DNA from: Fasciola hepatica
Lineage: Eukaryota > Platyhelminthes > Trematoda > Plagiorchiida > Fasciolidae
Direction of reading: 5' to 3'
Assembly: GCA_948099385.1 (NCBI GenBank)
Contig: CANUEZ040000168.1
Location: 10,636,001-10,700,000, forward strand
Length of the DNA: 64,000 nucleotides
Every line of letters starts with the position of its first letter. Within the stretch, counting starts at the first letter, position 1. The notes below the pieces were generated by a model that was given only the letters and a program-made list of their open reading frames with translations, searched no databases and was not told the DNA's origin. Positions 39,367 through 49,725 of this stretch are shown in pieces. Both the position numbers and the translations under genes were made by a program.

Positions 39367-42300
39367 AGTAATGATAATAATTTCGGAGGTGCCCGAAGCA
39401 TGGCTCAAGCATGATCAAATTTTTGCGAGCCACTAAAGGGAAAGACAAAATTAGTGAAGCATTTGGAACTATGCATGATGAATGTAGGGTAGGCGGAATA
39501 AGAAGGGGGAAGAGAGGGATACAAATGTGTGCACATCATGGAATCATGGGGGACGTGAAGGTAAACTAAATGATAGATTCAAGTACGAGCCCGGCGAAAT
39601 TAAAAGTCAGGTTAAAACGGCGGAACTGGCCGAGCTAAGGGAAGGAGGTTAGAACCCGGGAGTTTTGCACGAGAAGGGAAGAAAATTGGTATAAAAAATT
39701 AAGGTAACGAAAAAAATGAAGACCTTGAAAAAAAGAGGAACAGAATGGAACAACGATTGAGTTGCGCGGCAAGGTATAAGGTAGCCACAAGGCATCCTAC
39801 ATTGCATTAAGTGGACCGTGTAAATTTGAAAAAGGGAGTCGCCAGTGCTAGAATTGAGGAGTAGGTTAGATGGCAGCAATGGCGCGGAAGTATCGAGATA
39901 CGGTAGACGTGAGGCACAGATATAGAGAAAATAGACGCATTTCAATAAAGGCGGTTGTGTAGTAGCAAAAGAACTTGCAGGCAAAGAACTGGAGGATGCG
40001 TAGGAAACATGTGGATATATGTAAGTAAATTTATGCATAAATATATGTAAGAAGAACAGAAACAAAGAGCAGCGAAGTGCTAAAACACGAAGTGGCCGTG
40101 TTTGGAAGAGGCAGGTAGGGCTGGGTCAGATAGTACGAAATTAACCTGGATAAATGCCGGCGAATTTGTTTGTGACAGGTAAACATGAGATTTAAGCAAA
40201 GAAAGAGCAACGAATTTGGAAGCACAGAAGTGATAGCTGTGAGCGGAATTTGATAAACGAGGGAAAATGAAGGAAAGAATCAGAGAACAGATGAGAACGA
40301 ATCTAAAAACCTGATTATTGCGGGTTTGACATGTGGTGACGGTCGAGATGGAATGAGGCGGTAAGAAATGGAAGTACGTCATGCAGCGAGAAGATGGTCA
40401 TTAAAATGGCTGGTAAGCTTAGGTCGAGTGAAAATACAGTGATTGTAGAAGTGTAAAAATCAGTGGAGCGAGGCAATGTGGAAGTGAGACGAACTGCGGT
40501 GCAAAGTTACAGCAGTTGTAAGAGCGACCGACAAAAAAGAGAAATAAGAAAGTAGAGGGTCAGAAAGATCAGGTAATGGCAGATTGTATGGTTTGAAACT
40601 CTACTTGAAGTTATTTAGATAACGGTTACTTTACATTAGGTGGAACGCGGAAAAGCTGCGCAGCTTGAAAGGCACACTGAAGATGCCTGTTGCGGGAAAT
40701 ATGCGAAACAGATGGGAGTACTGACCGAAGAAAACCAGGTAACGAATGATCAATCAGATCGCCTTACGGCAGATGAAGCGGGATGGACATCGAGAAGAAA
40801 AAAAGAAAAGAGGTACCCGGAGGGGTAAACCTGCAATGGAACTAAAAGCGCAAGAAATATGTGCGCATTGGACTTGGGAGAATGGAGCTGGGGAGCTGTG
40901 TGCCTGCTGGCGATTGCACTAATAAATTGAGCCAGAAGTTCCTAATCGGGACACTGCCTAAAAGGCAGATCGACGGAAGGATTGCAGATTCAAGCATAAG
41001 AAATTCGGTGGTGCGGAAAAGACAATAAATTTGGTTGTGAAAATGCAAATGTTGGAACGGTGGGTTCTTATATGGTGATAGGTCATGGTTACGAATTTGT
41101 CCGGTGCGTAATGGTGGGACGTATAAGATGGACAAAAGTGATACTGCAAAATGATAGTCAGTGAGGTGTGCAGTCAATGAGCTTTATAAGTATATGAAGG
41201 GCCAAGTGGACATAGATTAGAAGCCCTCAAGAGTGACACGAGTGGTTTGGGAAATATTGCGGGCTTGGGCAGAGTGAAATGGATAGGGCGAGAATGACGT
41301 CATATAGTGAAGGCTGTCATGGTGAAAAAAACGGAACAAAAGCCAAATGGGTATACATGGATACAAAGGTAGAACAACGCGAAAAAGAAAGTGTAAAGAG
41401 TGCCGACAAGGACGATAGATGATCTAAACTTGGTGGGAGAAGAATTATAGGAGCATGCGATATGCCACAGACAGTGATGGACGCTGTAGAGTGAGGAGAG
41501 TTATAGCGTGCAATCCGAAACCGGTTCTATTGGATGGGGCTGACCGTGCACTGGACACTCAACCTGAAAAGCACTTCGAGAAGTGAACACAGGAGGCATG
41601 ACCCGTTAGCCTAATTGCGCTAGCACATCATTGTAGACGGCCTGCACGCCCAATGTGTGCCGGCAAAGCGGAGGATCTGACCGAGCCCCACTCCACTGAG
41701 ATTGGCGTGGATGATCACTGATAAGCGTACAGAGAGCATAGCAATCATGATAAGGGTATTTGGTCCGAGATCAGCTAGTCAGGCAGTGAGAACTTGGGCA
41801 ACTGAGCCAGGGGGAACAGCGGGTAGCAGACTACCATAGAGCACTATTATCCAGGTGCGCCAGCCAGGAAGATGATTATTATAGTGCCCGAGTTCGTTGA
41901 CCGGCACTGATTACTGGGAAGGGAAACGAGATAGAAGAACGAGGTCTGGGTATGCCCCAGCTAGGGCTCAAGAGTTAAAGGAGAAACGAACAAAAGTGAA
42001 GCTCGGGCTCGTCGATGCAGCGGGTCCCTAGAACGAATTGGGGCCACGAAAAGTGGGACCAAAAGAGGAAAAGGTGGATTTTGGATAACTACGATCTGTA
42101 AGATTTAGTAAGGAGGTTTAGATTTGACCTAGATTAGTCATTCAGTGGGGGGGGGAAACATAAATTCTGGAGGAAATTACGGAAGCAACTAAGCTGAGAG
42201 AAAGGGTAGGTGCAGATTGAGTGAAGTCATAACTGGATGTTCAGTTCAGGTAATAGGCCACGTTGAGTGAGAGAAATGGGACTGAATTTTTCGGTCCGAA

Positions 42301-43212
42301 ATGGCTGAGGAGGTGGCAGAAGCATAAACGGTGGAACCTGACGTGGAAAAGAGGCAAAGTAAGCAAAAACATATCAAGCAGCAATGGGTTACTTATCACG
42401 CTTCTGGTATTAATTGCGGGACAATAACATATGTGTATATATTTAGATAAATATTTATGTATATATAGTGCACCAACGCGAAGTTACTGATACAATTCCC
42501 ATATCTTCACTAAGGTTGGTTTCAGGGCTGCAGACATGATGTAACGAAACAACGGTAGCAAGTGGTGGGGCAGGTGAGGCATAAGGGCAGCGTGTGAGGA
42601 ATATTACCGTGGCCTTACTGAAAGTGTGAAAGCGTCTGGAAGGAACTATTTCAAAGTGAAATTTGCGGGGTTTGATTAGTCAGTATGGAGAAGAAATTAG
42701 TGGACATAGTCATGTTTTAAATAAGTCCATGGCGATGTCTAAGAAAAAACGTCCAAACTGGGCATTTATACCTCAAAGGCAGTCAAATTATCTTGGAAGG
42801 TAAGGTAATCTGAAAATTGAATAAAATCTAAATGGATGAGACAGAACGCAAACTATGACTGAGAAGATCTGATGTGTAAAGGGAGTCTGGTCCAGATTCT
42901 GGAGAACGAGATGAGGGAGAAACTAGAGCGTAGAACAGTTTTTGCAGATGGTGTGGTATACTGTCTGTTACGGAATAAATATACAGTATCCGGGGAGAAG
43001 GATTATTGGGTGGAGGAATAGGGTTTTTTTCAGTAGTTTGTACAGAAGTACGAGGTTGAGCTTGATGCGACGAAGCCTTGATGGTTCGATTTGAGAGATA
43101 AACGTCGTTCCCTGTAGTTTAAGTTTGGTGACCAACGGATAAGATGCTTTGTGAATCTTTTTTGAATACTTTCAATAATTATCCTGTCGCAATTTTGCAT
43201 ACCAGAGAATAT
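39367..43212 (-). mobile_element. LINE-C copy C, 5'-truncated, nested in BEL-2 integrase
   Basis: The right end (43,212-43,030) encodes only the RT C-terminal piece CDRIIIESIQKRFTKHLIRW and then NLNYRERRLSL. The rest, down to an (ATT)n-like tail at about 39,367-39,382, is the long LINE-C 3' region. Plus-strand purine richness is strong throughout. It contains a G9 run at 42,147-42,155 and an AT-rich patch near 42,430-42,470. The integrase zinc finger lies just right of it and the integrase core just left, which fixes this as an insertion into BEL-2. Confidence 0.75.
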
Positions 43213-43640
43213 TAATGGTAAATCTTCGAGAAGGGGCCAGGCATGTACTTCGTACATAACGAAAGTACTCCCCCCAGGCAGAAAGGAAACCAACCCTGTT
43301 GGAACCTGTTAGCGGGTGGGGGAGAAAAAGTCTGCTTGCCTACGACTGCCAAATGCTTTCGACACTTCCAACATCCTTTAACTATACGCTTGACTGCAGT
43401 ACTATCCCGTACCATCCAAAATTGTTTGTGAAGTTCTACTAGTGCCTGGGAAGGTCCTGCTTGTCCTTCCGTGGCTTGATGCTGTCGTATTATTGAGCTC
43501 GTAATCTGGAGCTTCTTGGGCAGTATAGCTGGATGTTTCACCCCCTGAGTCTGACTGGAGTGGTTTACTTGGTCTTTAACGTAAATCAAACCACTCAGTA
43601 AAATTATATCGACTTTCAACGGTGTTTTGTTCATAGGAGT
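43213..43640 (-). pseudogene. BEL-2 integrase: zinc-binding domain
   Basis: The frame starting at 43,634 has HPAILPKKLQITSSIIRQHQ (the first histidine pair region), then LVELHKQFWMVRDSTAVKRI and VKGCWKCRKHL, the GC-x2-C block of the HHCC finger. Then ANRFQQGWFPF leads toward the core. The frame is interrupted by the LINE-C insertion immediately afterward. Confidence 0.85.
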
Positions 43641-44440
43641 TCTGTTAGCTTATAGGTCACTATTCCTGTCTCGCAACCATGTTATCTCATAACCATAAAC
43701 CTTGACTTGCACCATGAGAAAAACACTCTCCTCGGCTCTAGCAAAGTCGTATAATTTCAAAGGCTGAGTTGTTAATTCCAGATATGTGGGACCTCCTCTC
43801 ATGACTGCAATTTGTTTTAAAAGGAGTCAGCCTTGCTACCGATCTCGACAAATGAAATAATTTGCAGTACCTAGCCAAAAGTCAGTCTGCCCAAGTATTC
43901 AGGAACATTGGGAAAATCGTACTCGAAGGCTGCTTCAGTTCCATTTTCGGCGGTATAGCAGTAACCTTAGGACAGGCCGGCCGTAAGGTATCGTCGCTCA
44001 CCAAGAAGTTAAGGCCTTTGAACCGGCAAGTGGTATGGCTTAGTAATAATTTGCCCTTTGGTATCAAGTCCGCAATATCAGCTCCCGATCTGACATGACG
44101 CCTCTACCAGGGTATAGACGGCAGATGGGTTTCGGCCAAACGATTTGCCGAGCACGTACCAAATCTCATTTCGGTGCTATTTTTGCTGTGCAAAGCTATA
44201 ATAGAGTCCGCCTAGTGGTAATTTCTTTCAAATTTGATTAAAAATTCCCCAGCAAGAGTCCGAGAGACTCCAACGGCCAGACTTGCTGGAGCTCACTCCG
44301 ATCGATGAATCGTTACTGTCTTCAGCGGAGCTGCCCTTCATTTGGGGAGCAGTAGGGTGCAATAGAGGGCTAAGTCCTTTGAAAATCTTCCTGTAATACG
44401 CCATAACTTCATAGCCAACTTCAGGAGCGTCACAAAACAC
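43641..44440 (-). pseudogene. BEL-2 RNase H region
   Basis: Frame 44,440-44,228 starts with FCDAPEVGYEVMAYYRKIF, matching the BEL/Pao RNase H opening 'H-FCDAS-x-GYG-V-Y-R' with the first catalytic aspartate. Later parts are frame-shifted; 44,067-43,882 has no clear block. Position between RT and integrase supports the call. Confidence 0.7.
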
Positions 44441-45800
44441 GAGAAGCTATGAACATCCTTTCAATGAACCACCTCTAAGAAAACAAAGCTGAATTTTCAA
44501 TGAGCAAAATCTTTCCATACTACCTAATCATTCTTCCCAGCGGTGTGGAAATCCTTCTCCAATTGGGTGGTCTCAACCAAACCTTGAGTGACACAGTGAC
44601 TGCAATAACACCTTGCCCGGTAGACCGAAAGGTGAAACTAACCCTAGTGGGTCGAACACCGACGACACTATAGACAACAAGCCACGCTGCGTTTGAGGTT
44701 TTTGGCCTTATGGGAATGGGAACTGAAAGGCAGATTCTATGGCTTTCGAATCTTATCCTAACTTACCCCCTGCCACTGGCGACCGATCATCGATTTCCAA
44801 AGTGGGATGGACCAGCTCAGACTTCGGTGAAGTACCCAGTACCTCTTTGCGATAACACACCCACTAATGAAGCGGAAGGCCACCGCGTGATTGTAATTCG
44901 CTCTTTTGAATAGCAATAGCCCTTGCATTCGCCAGTGTAGGCAGGGACACAAGACAATCATCCGCATAGTTGTCATGCACGGCCCTGAAAACTTCGTCCT
45001 AATACTGTGCTCTCCAATCTTCTGCTTTGCAAAGCAACGCAAAATTCTCACCCGAAGAGGGGGCGGCAACAAAAGTGTGAGCATTTATTTGCTATTCAAC
45101 CAGATAACCACCCATCTGACCATTTTCCCACCGAAGGAACCTCAGCGCTCCCCATATTCTGTCGGCACCTTAACCTGCAAAACATTTCCTCTGTGTTCGC
45201 AGCCAATGCGACAGATTCCTTTGTAAAACGAAAAAACATTCCTACTAGGCTTGCCGTAGTGCCCGGTCTCTGCAGCTAGTAACCATTCAAGGAGAGTCTC
45301 TGGAATACAGCCGCACGGTCAAGCACAGCCCTCAACTTGTTAGGCTTCTGAGGTTTGGAACTGAAAGATGCGGTGGGTGCAACTTCGAGTCAAAATCCAT
45401 TTTCAACGGTATATCGGACACTAACTGGGCGTGACCCTAGCGCACGTACCCCTCTATTATCTTAACGTCTTCACCAAAGAATTTTTCTCAAGCCGTTTAT
45501 TCTCTTTTTGGTCACAAATTAATTATTTGGAAGTTTCACAACGGGAATTCTCCCTGAAAGTGGAACTTCATAAAGTCTTTCCAACAAGGTTATGGCATTG
45601 GCTACTATATCAACAGCCTGTTTGTCTTCTAATGAAAGAAACTTTTCGATGTATCCCCATTGTAGGAGCCGGCGTTGTATAACCAGCTGATCTGTTCCGC
45701 TAACGGATGGGTTCCCATCACAATGTGGTTTACTGTCCTCACAAAGGGTGTTTCTTGGTTTATCGGATCAAGAACAATCCGTCCTGAAATCGTCCGCAAG
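44441..45800 (-). pseudogene. BEL-2 reverse transcriptase
   Basis: Minus-strand pieces in order: HPLAEQISWLYNAGSY (about 45,715-45,665), SLEDKQAVDIVANAITLL and YEVPLSGRIPVVKLPNN (the '-GHY-V-LP-W' block), then KPNKLRAVLDRAAVF (the 'KLRVVFDCAA' block, near 45,340), LLQRPGTTASLVGMFFRFT, and NYADDCLVSL at about 44,944-44,973. The last is the catalytic YVDD box with alanine in place of valine; both aspartates remain. Stops and frame changes separate the pieces. Confidence 0.82.
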
Positions 45801-46389
45801 ACACGCGGTTGGTTTCTTCTACCACACCCTTACCCTAAGGTCCATTGTGCTGTTGGAACGCTAGCACCTATTATGATTCTCACTCTGAAATCTTCCGATT
45901 TCTGTCTTTCGAAGCAATGTAGGTGGGGCCGGGAGAAAACTTGGGCATATGTGCAGTACTTGACTTCTTGAATTGGTGGCCTGTCAACACAGAAGGCTCG
46001 CTCTTTACTCATGAAATCACCTCCTAACAATGAGTCCAGTCACAGCTCCGGTATTCCCCAACTCTTGGTAGTAGTCCAATTTGCGGTCGAAATAGAAAGT
46101 GAGGTAGTAGATGCCTTCAGCGTCATCAGCTTTACAAGGTCTTTTTGTAGTAAAGTCACATCGAAGCAGCAGTCTAGCAGAGAGTGGGTCTTCACTGCGC
46201 CCCTAGGGTCGTTGACTCGTACCAGTAGCACACCTGAATTGACACGAAACTCTGGCTTGAAAGTCGCCGTACATTTATTGGTCCATCGACTAGGTTTTTC
46301 CGCACCGTTCGTACTCAGCTTATCCAGCTGTAGCCCTTGTGCTGAAAAGTTTATCACTCGGTCGGTACATTGCTTTCATGCACCATGAA
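45801..46389 (-). pseudogene. BEL-2 aspartic protease
   Basis: Frame 46,357-46,040 reads NSGVLLVRVNDPRGAV, then KTHSLLDCCFDVTLLQKDLV. The LLDCCFDVTLL segment stands where retropepsins have LLD-(T/S/C)-G-SD-TL. The catalytic aspartate is present but the glycine is cysteine and serine is phenylalanine. Frame 46,030-45,830 has IIIGASVPTAQWTLG, matching the 'LIG-DVPEA-W' block before RT. Confidence 0.72.
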
Positions 46390-47700
46390 GCACGGGGTAG
46401 TGCCGTTTTTAACAACCCGAAGTTGAACGTGGTTTGGAAACAGGACGGTTGTTAGACCGATGTCCTCACCTGAGGGTATAAAAACAAGCCTTGGTTTCTT
46501 TAAGAAACGTCAAATGGCTGAGAATACCATGAAAAAGGAAAAGCTGACTTTCCACAAGTACGTGTATTTCATTACATGCCAGGCATCTATCAGCTGCGAC
46601 CAACAAAGAACTGCCCAGGTTCGGCGTGAACAACGTCGATTTTGGGTGCGGATTTTTCATACAATTTTCTTCGATTCGATGACCGCAAATACCCCTGGGC
46701 TCTGCCATCGGCAGCCAGTTTACCAAACCTACTTCGGGCGATCCGTGCCCCACTGAACACTAGGTGCTGGAGATCTAGGAATCTGGGTTCATCCCTTCTT
46801 CTTGGTATACCATCAAGCGTCCAAGCTCACAAATCCTGGAGACGCGTTGGTAGCACCATTTAGTGGTCTGCAACGAACTGAGATCTGAAACGAAATTAGT
46901 CTGTGTTAGCGCTACTTTACAGTTGAGCACTTTCCTTGACAACCTGTTCAGATCGTCTTTATGTTCCGTCAGAGGCTTTAAACTTTGCAGTAGGCTGTCA
47001 ATCAGTGAACAATCCGCTATGTGATCTTATCCGCACTAATATTTTAGTATTTCTCAAGCTGTTTTTTATGCCAGTCTTGGGGGCAACATAACGCATACTG
47101 AAACCACACCATTAGCTTGTCCCTTGCAGCGATGCAACAAATGAAGTGGGTGGTGGCCATCTTCTCAAACTCTACTTTCGAAGCAATATTTAAACCGTTT
47201 CACAAACCTCCAACATTTTGACGAGCGGCTCACGTTCCACTCGAGATAAATCCACGTAATGATCCACTGCGGTTCTGCCATTGAAACTACCGGTGTTGTT
47301 CGAGAAGCATCGTTATCTACATGGCTATCACCCAGGTAGCGGGACAAATATTTCCTGCCCGTTATTTCGCAATTGACTTAATCTCTAGTGACTAGGTCTT
47401 CTGCTTTCTCGGCGAGTGCCAAAGGCTGGCTCGCCGTTTCCCTTTCATTCCTCAACTCAAGCAGGTTACGTTGCTTGTCTGACTTTAACTTCCCCACAGA
47501 CTGCTTCCCGTTAACCCAGCTAACAGTGGAACAGCTCCAGCTCTACAGAAAACAGAACTAACCCTGAAACAAACCCGTATACTACAGTCCAGGCAAGAAA
47601 CACGACCAATGCCTTCTAGCACAAGGATTTGGTTCACCTCCAGGGCATCCTTATTTGATCGGGAACGGTTTGCCGAATTGCTGCGTGATTTCATTTCTCA
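46390..47700 (-). pseudogene. BEL-2 Gag
   Basis: The middle part (47,347-47,165) contains LEWNVSRSSKCWRFVKRFKY and CFESRV, matching the DUF1759-type capsid block. A HPLHLLHRCKGQA block and LIDSLLQSLKPLTEH follow in other frames (47,160-46,940). Frame 46,753-46,466 ends with CLACNEIHVLVES, a zinc-knuckle remnant. The first frame at 47,694 is probably the N-terminal start. Gag is broken by several frameshifts. Confidence 0.7.
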
Positions 47701-47767
47701 GAAGTCGCCAAGGATATTGAGTTTCATGGAGTACGGCCAGTGGAAAGATTGAGCGACTCTTAGCAAT

Positions 47768-48129
47768 CAACTTCGACAAAACTGAAAACCAAGTCAATTC
47801 CAAATAGCTACGGTACTATTTACAACAAATAAGGCAACTTCACAATAACCAAAACTCAATGGAGTTTCCTCTGGGCTCGAAAGCCCCTAATTGAACAGTA
47901 AGTCAACAACTGCGGCCAATTTACAGCAAAATGTGAGAAACAGAAGATGGAAGTACCGAACATAGTCACAACAAAGTTCAAGCGGAGTGACCCACGCTCG
48001 AGGCGGCGATGAGGGTCCGACTTGCGACAAAGATTTAGAGCAATAAAACAGGTAATCGGAATTTTGATAAAGATGGTTCATACTAATGAAATGGTTTTGT
48101 TTGCAACATGGATGTTGGTGAGTGGAACA
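47768..48129 (-). repeat. BEL-2 LTR-like repeat (right, 5' side of element)
   Basis: This is the second 362-bp repeat, identical to the left one apart from one base. In element orientation Gag begins about 70 bases downstream. The bases after it (48,130 GGGTT) do not match those before the left copy (GTGAC), so there is no 5-bp duplication at these boundaries. Confidence 0.8.
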
Positions 48130-49695
48130 GGGTTCCTAAACTCCTTTACAGCCGATCTCGTTCTGAGTTCTTTCTTCCTATATATTCTTTAGTTTCTGAC
48201 TACTCTTACTGACCCTCTTATTCGGTTAGGCTAACAGCGCGAGCAAACTACCAACTAAAGATTCTCAACCTGAAGAACACCAGGCCGAGTGGGTGAGGCA
48301 GAGAACAGAGGGAGGCTTCGGTGCTCCGAGGGTAATAAGCCAGCAGGACCCGCGGGAATTCAGTGTGACACCTGTCAGACATGATTTCACGCAAATTTCG
48401 CGGGACTTACCGACAAGTGCTATCGGTTGCACTGTGAAAGTCCTAGCTAGGTGTGACTTTGATGGAAGAGGAGGTATCAGGACAGGTTCTAAGGCCATCA
48501 GTGTGGCAGTCGTCATTGAAATTAGACATAAATGACCAAACTTCTAGAAGACGTTTCGGCATCAAATAAAGACAACTACGGACATGATTCGATGCCCGGT
48601 AACGTGAAGAGCACCGTAGCAAAAGCGGGGGCAGCGAGCAGCTTTTTCAACGTCCTCTCGTGACACTGTCTGGAGTCAAAATGTCCTGAACTATCAGGTA
48701 AGTAGGTCAGAAGATAACACGCGTGATACTGCCGAAATTCTGACCACATTGCGGAAGAAGGTGATGTGGCTCATTGATGAAACCGGGGTGTATTAGCCCA
48801 CAGATATCCGGAACCGCTTATAAAAGCGGGCAAGCAGGGAGACAGGGAAATGACATACCAGCTGGTAAGCTTACTCCCGACGGTAGAAATCCCCGGGTAA
48901 GTAGCTCTCACGAGAGTTATGAGAACGAGACCATGAAACGGGAAGAATGACTCTGAAGGAGGCGAATTTAAGACCTACTCTTATGAAGACTGCCGGCTCT
49001 GGTCACACAGCAGCATTTTTAGCCGCAGCCAAGCCTATGAGGCAAGTTTCATTAGAAGAAGCAAATGTGATTCCTGATGATAAATCTACTGTGGTCAGTC
49101 AGTAGGGGCGAGAAAACCTTGAACTTCGGGCTTTAACACGGCCTCCCTAAAGCCCTTCGGAGTGAACGAAGGCAGAAAAGATGGGATGGGCACCATAGGC
49201 CACTGGTCACAATGAAGAGGGTTTTGCCAACGTCTGACTGCCACTACTCCAATGGCAGAGGCTTGAAAGAAGTGACCCACAACGAGGCTCCAGGGAAGGT
49301 TACGTGTAAAACAGCCCCAGGAGTGGAAAGGGTACTGATCGAAAGTGGCTCCAGGGCTGCAACTGTAATGAGTAAAATGATTCGGGAGCTCGGGTTCAGG
49401 ACCCGAGAACCTGCTTCTTCCCCGGAACAAGCGCAGGAAAATAGAGGATGTTTTGATGCTCATGACTTACAACAATGCTGCGAGTATGGGCAACAAACGG
49501 CCAGAACTCAAGTCTGAGACACTGGATAGAGGTGTGGTAGCAGTGCCTGAAAAGTAACCGAGACCAGGCGAATGCGACAATGGGCTGGTCCCACAGCTCT
49601 ACTCAGTCTCTGGGGTGGCCGAATCGAGGGTGGTGTGGCAATCTTCTTAGCGGAACCAGGTAACGGCCCTGACAGCGGTCCAGTTGGGACGCCCG
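48130..49695. other. Unassigned sequence
   Basis: Frames of 80-122 codons on both strands (for example 49,095-49,463 minus and 49,212-49,517 plus) overlap each other and contain no motif I recognise. Nothing in it repeats elsewhere in the window as far as I could see. It may contain an unrecognised ORF1 or host sequence. Confidence 0.35.
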
Positions 49696-49725
49696 ATATA
49701 ATAATAATATTAGTAGTAGTAATGG
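49696..49725. repeat. LINE-C 3' microsatellite tail
   Basis: The plus strand reads ATAATAATAAT followed by TAGTAGTAGTAATGG. Similar short AT-rich trinucleotide tails mark the ends of copy B (24,290-24,324) and copy C (39,367-39,382). CR1- and L2-type LINEs usually end in such short tandem repeats and lack a poly(A). Confidence 0.65.

Larger units (their letters stand above)
37888..48129 (-). mobile_element. BEL/Pao LTR retrotransposon, decayed, with nested LINE (BEL-2)
   Basis: A minus-strand gag-pol in BEL/Pao order (Gag, protease, RT, RNase H, integrase) lies between two 362-bp direct repeats. The integrase is split by a LINE-C copy at 39,367-43,212. The pol reading frame is broken in many places, yet the two flanking repeats differ at only one position that I could see. 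The repeats do not show TG...CA at both ends, and no target duplication was found outside them. Confidence 0.8.

Noticed and set aside
39649..40382. Minus-strand frames rich in serine, leucine, phenylalanine
   Set aside because: They are explained by the pyrimidine-rich strand of the LINE-C 3' region. They are not conserved between copies and carry no motif.
37888..48129. Reading the 362-bp repeats as a recent segmental duplication unrelated to a transposon
   Set aside because: The interior between them is a collinear BEL/Pao gag-pol with Gag next to one repeat and the integrase C-terminus next to the other, as expected for LTRs.
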